16,995 nucleotides of DNA from Butyrivibrio sp. (GTDB taxonomy: Bacteria > Bacillota_A > Clostridia > Lachnospirales > Lachnospiraceae): positions 1 through 16,995 of the forward strand of contig JAGOGF010000045.1 of assembly GCA_017996845.1 (NCBI GenBank), read 5' to 3'. This document shows positions 14,466 through 16,995 of this stretch, piece by piece. The notes beneath the pieces are model-generated. The model did not search any database. It was not told the origin of the DNA and was given only the letters and a program-made list of their open reading frames with translations. Every line of letters starts with the position of its first letter. The first letter of the stretch is position 1. The translations under genes and the position numbers were made by a program.

Positions 14466-16406
14466 ATGAGAGATTTGGATTATCTGAAACTTCTGGGAAG
14501 AGAATTTCCAAATGCGAAAAAAGCAAGTGCAGAGATTATTAATCTGAGGGCGATTTGCGGGTTGCCCAAAGGTACGGAGTATTTTTTTTCAGATCTGCAC
14601 GGCGAGTACAGAAGTTTTATTCATTTACTAAAGAGTTCTTCTGGTATTATCAGGGCCAAAATTGAAGAAACATTCGGTAATATGATGTCGGAACAGGAAC
14701 AACTGGAACTTGCCAATCTGATATATTATCCGGATCGTATTCTGACAGAATGCAGGCATGATGATAAGGATACGAGCGAGTGGCAGCGGATTACGATCAA
14801 CCGGCTGATCCGGATCTGCCGTGTTGTGGGTTCCAAATATACACGCTATAAGGTACGCAGTAAAATGCCTGCAGATTATGCCAATGCGATAGATGAATTG
14901 CTGCATCTGGATGGAAATGATCCGGATAAAAAAGTGTACTATCAGGAAATTTTGAATGCAATAGTAGATATTGGTGTAGGAGATGATTTTATCGTGGCAC
15001 TCAGTGAATTGATTCAGAATCTGACGATCGATTCGCTGCATATAATCGGAGATATTTTTGACAGAGGTCCGCGGGCAGATATTATTATGAGAGAACTGAT
15101 GGATTTTCATGATGTGGATATTCAATGGGGAAATCATGATATCAGCTGGATGGGAGCAGCATCCGGGAATACAGCCTGCATTGCCAATGTGTTAAGAATA
15201 GCGACATCTTACAATTCCTTTGATGTACTCGAAGATGGATACGGAATTAATCTGAGACCTCTGAGCATGTATGCAGCAGAAGTGTATGCAGATGATCCAT
15301 GTGAGTGCTTTAAACCACATCTCCTGGATGAGAATTTTTATGATTCTGTAAATCCTGAACTTGCTGCCAAAATGTGCAAGGCAATTACAATCATACAGCT
15401 CAAACTGGAAGGAAAACTGATTATGGCACATCCGGAATATGAGCTGGAAGACCGGCTTCTTCTGGATAAGATAAATTATAATGCCGGTACAGTCAGAATC
15501 GGAGAAAAAGATTATCCTTTGAAAGATCATTTTTTCCCTTCCATTGATCCTGTGCATCCTTATGAACTGACAGAAAGAGAGCAGAAGCTTGTGGATACAC
15601 TCAGACTGAGTTTTGTTCATTCTCAGATACTGAATGAGCATATACGCTTCATATATTCACATGGGGCAATGTATAAAATCTGCAACGGGAATCTGCTGTA
15701 TCATGGATGCATTCCAATGAATCCGGATGGCAGCTTTATGCAGATCAAAACACCGGAAGGCATTTTCAGCGCAAGATCACTTATGGATTATATCGGGAAA
15801 AAGGCGGTGGATGCCTATTTCCTGGACGAAAAGGAACATCCTGCTGAAAAGCAGAATGCAAGCGATCTGATGTGGTATCTGTGGTGCGGCCCCAAATCTC
15901 CGTTATTTGGAAAAGATAAAATTACAACATTTGAAAACTGTTTTGTAAATGAGCCTACACTTTGTGTTGAAAAATATAATCCATATTACAGCTTTTCAAG
16001 AGAAGAGGAATATGTAGACCGGATATTGCAAGAATTCGGGCTTGAAACAGAAGGAACACACATTATTAATGGACACGTTCCTGTTAAAGTAAAGAAGGGA
16101 GAAAATCCAGTCAAAGCAAATGGAAAATTGTTTATTATTGATGGCGGGCTTTCAAAAGCTTATCATGTAAAAACCGGAATTGCAGGTTATACATTGATCT
16201 ATAATTCACATCATCTTGCACTTGCGGCACATCGTCCATATCAGCCGGGAAAAGAAAATACGCCGGAGATTGAGATTGTTGAAAGAATGCGGGAACGTGT
16301 TCGAATGAAGGACACTGACCTGGGAATCAGTCTTCAGAACAGAATAGAGGATTTACAGGAACTATTGGCCGCCTATCGCGGTGGAATGATCAAGGAAACA
16401 GATTAA
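14466..16406 (+). CDS. fbp: Fructose-1,6-bisphosphatase, class III
   Basis: 646 residues, matching the Firmicutes class III enzyme (about 640-670). It dephosphorylates fructose 1,6-bisphosphate to fructose 6-phosphate in gluconeogenesis. It is a metallophosphatase: FSDLHGE (41-47, metal ligands D43 and H45), GDIFDRG (195-201), GNHD (222-225) and GHVPV (536-540) appear in the expected order, and a large insertion lies between the first two motifs. GAGGTT (14455-14460) sits 5 bases before the ATG. The Bacillus enzyme is activated by phosphoenolpyruvate and inhibited by AMP; the same is inferred. No terminator is visible after the stop. The leader contains three stem-loops. Confidence 0.97.
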   Translation: MRDLDYLKLLGREFPNAKKASAEIINLRAICGLPKGTEYFFSDLHGEYRSFIHLLKSSSGIIRAKIEETFGNMMSEQEQLELANLIYYPDRILTECRHDDKDTSEWQRITINRLIRICRVVGSKYTRYKVRSKMPADYANAIDELLHLDGNDPDKKVYYQEILNAIVDIGVGDDFIVALSELIQNLTIDSLHIIGDIFDRGPRADIIMRELMDFHDVDIQWGNHDISWMGAASGNTACIANVLRIATSYNSFDVLEDGYGINLRPLSMYAAEVYADDPCECFKPHLLDENFYDSVNPELAAKMCKAITIIQLKLEGKLIMAHPEYELEDRLLLDKINYNAGTVRIGEKDYPLKDHFFPSIDPVHPYELTEREQKLVDTLRLSFVHSQILNEHIRFIYSHGAMYKICNGNLLYHGCIPMNPDGSFMQIKTPEGIFSARSLMDYIGKKAVDAYFLDEKEHPAEKQNASDLMWYLWCGPKSPLFGKDKITTFENCFVNEPTLCVEKYNPYYSFSREEEYVDRILQEFGLETEGTHIINGHVPVKVKKGENPVKANGKLFIIDGGLSKAYHVKTGIAGYTLIYNSHHLALAAHRPYQPGKENTPEIEIVERMRERVRMKDTDLGISLQNRIEDLQELLAAYRGGMIKETD

Positions 16407-16520
16407 TAAGAACATATGTTTGCAAAATAACCGGAAACGTGCTACCATAAAGCCATAAGAACTGGAAAATATCATCATACAGAATGAATGTGTAATGATG
16501 ACGGGAGGTATGTGCGGTAG

Positions 16521-16793
16521 ATGGAAAGCGGTAGTACAGAAGAATTGTCAGGTTGTGATAAGCAGTCTTTTCTGCTGATTATGAGAAATGCCGGATATGA
16601 GGCTGAAATGGACGGAAGCAGTGTACCAATGGTCATATGCAGAACGATAACAGATATGAATGCTATAATCCCGGCAATACGAAAACTTGTAAAAAACAAT
16701 AAATACAAAGGAAGTTTTGGTGTACGCGGACCAAGAAAAACGGATATTGGAAATATTTCGGAAAAATTGCAGGAGGAAAAAGAAGCAGGATGA
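16521..16793 (+). CDS. Conserved-looking 90-residue protein of unknown function
   Basis: 90 residues, soluble, with no signal peptide or membrane segment. Not recognised. The central part (SFLLIMRNAGYEAEMDGSSV, then PMVICRTITDMNAIIPAIRK) has the look of a small alpha/beta domain, followed by a basic GSFGVRGPRK segment and an acidic tail. GGGAGG (16503-16508) is 12 bases before the ATG, a little far; an in-frame stop lies immediately upstream, so no longer form exists. It lies 114 bases after fbp without a visible terminator between, so cotranscription is possible. Coding is supported by ribosome binding site and composition only. Confidence 0.6.
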   Translation: MESGSTEELSGCDKQSFLLIMRNAGYEAEMDGSSVPMVICRTITDMNAIIPAIRKLVKNNKYKGSFGVRGPRKTDIGNISEKLQEEKEAG

Positions 16794-16927
16794 TTTCACA
16801 CTCTTTTCGAAAAACAGTCACAGAGTCTTCACATGATTTTTTTAGCATAGTATGTATCAAAAGGAAAACCGGGTATGTGGGTGAAGTGCATGGATGCGAA
16901 AAAATGTGACTGACGAGGAGAAATGAA

Positions 16928-16995
16928 ATGACAGAAAAAAACAGCAGAGAAAGGAACAAAGTGAAGGTGGTTATCCTGGCGGCAGCGCTCAGTGT
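16928..16995 (+). CDS. Start of a membrane or secreted protein (cut by window end)
   Basis: Only 22 codons and part of the next are present. The sequence begins MTEKNSRERNKVKVVILAAA, a charged N-terminus followed by a hydrophobic stretch, typical of a signal peptide or a signal anchor. GAGGAG (16915-16920) is 7 bases upstream of the ATG. A nearer ATG at 16923 is in another frame and stops after two codons. Function cannot be stated. Confidence 0.65.
   Translation, partial: MTEKNSRERNKVKVVILAAALS

Noticed and set aside
16459..16500. Stem CATCAT/ATGATG after fbp as a terminator
   Set aside because: Short, interrupted, and not followed by a T tract.
16510..16578. Short frame of 22 codons starting at ATG 16510, a possible leader peptide
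   Set aside because: The GGGAGG is only 1 base from this ATG, too close for initiation, and the peptide shows no regulatory codon run.
16828..16856. Possible promoter TTCACA-17-TATGTA before the last partial gene
   Set aside because: The -10 matches the consensus at only three of six positions; not enough to call.

Overview
The window looks like a chromosomal segment of a low-GC Gram-positive anaerobe of the Clostridia, most likely Lachnospiraceae. The grounds are the AT-rich composition, purine-rich GGAGG-type ribosome binding sites, a class III (Firmicutes-type) fructose-1,6-bisphosphatase, a CheV coupling protein, the LysA subfamily, and the 3' end of a Clostridia-type 23S rRNA. The taxonomic call rests on recognising these families, not on a database search.

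Layout. Bases 1-77 are the 3' end of a 23S rRNA, followed by an intrinsic terminator with no 5S gene in between. cheV (308-1216) has its own extended -10 promoter and terminator. A two-gene unit follows: a degenerate Sir2-like protein (1319-2137) overlapping by 23 bp a 935-residue acidic, repeat-rich, single-span membrane protein (2115-4922). A run of housekeeping genes on the + strand comes next: hisH and hisF (imidazole glycerol phosphate synthase), ung (uracil-DNA glycosylase), lysA (last step of lysine synthesis), an aspartate-type aminotransferase with its own consensus-spaced promoter, and a XerD-like tyrosine recombinase. A strong bidirectional terminator (10699-10741) separates this run from genes on the - strand: a DAHP synthase (entry to the shikimate pathway) and, upstream of it, a two-gene unit of a 90-residue membrane protein and a solitary N6-adenine DNA methyltransferase with an N-terminal helix-turn-helix. 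A divergent intergenic region with three back-to-back inverted repeats leads to fbp (gluconeogenesis, + strand). The window ends with a 90-residue protein of unknown function and the first 22 codons of a membrane or secreted protein.

Most of the window is ordinary metabolism and DNA maintenance. The parts that deserve attention are (i) the cheV-adjacent pair of a Sir2-fold protein that has lost its catalytic and zinc-site signatures and a giant acidic membrane protein with 9-bp tandem repeats and FliM-like LD motifs; (ii) the orphan HTH-methyltransferase coupled to a small membrane protein; and (iii) the 34-bp palindrome plus two further stem-loops at the predicted start of the fbp transcript. 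No CRISPR array, insertion sequence, tRNA or prophage was seen. No gene-free stretch exceeds 300 bases; the longest is 14218-14465, which holds the divergent promoters and the stem-loops.
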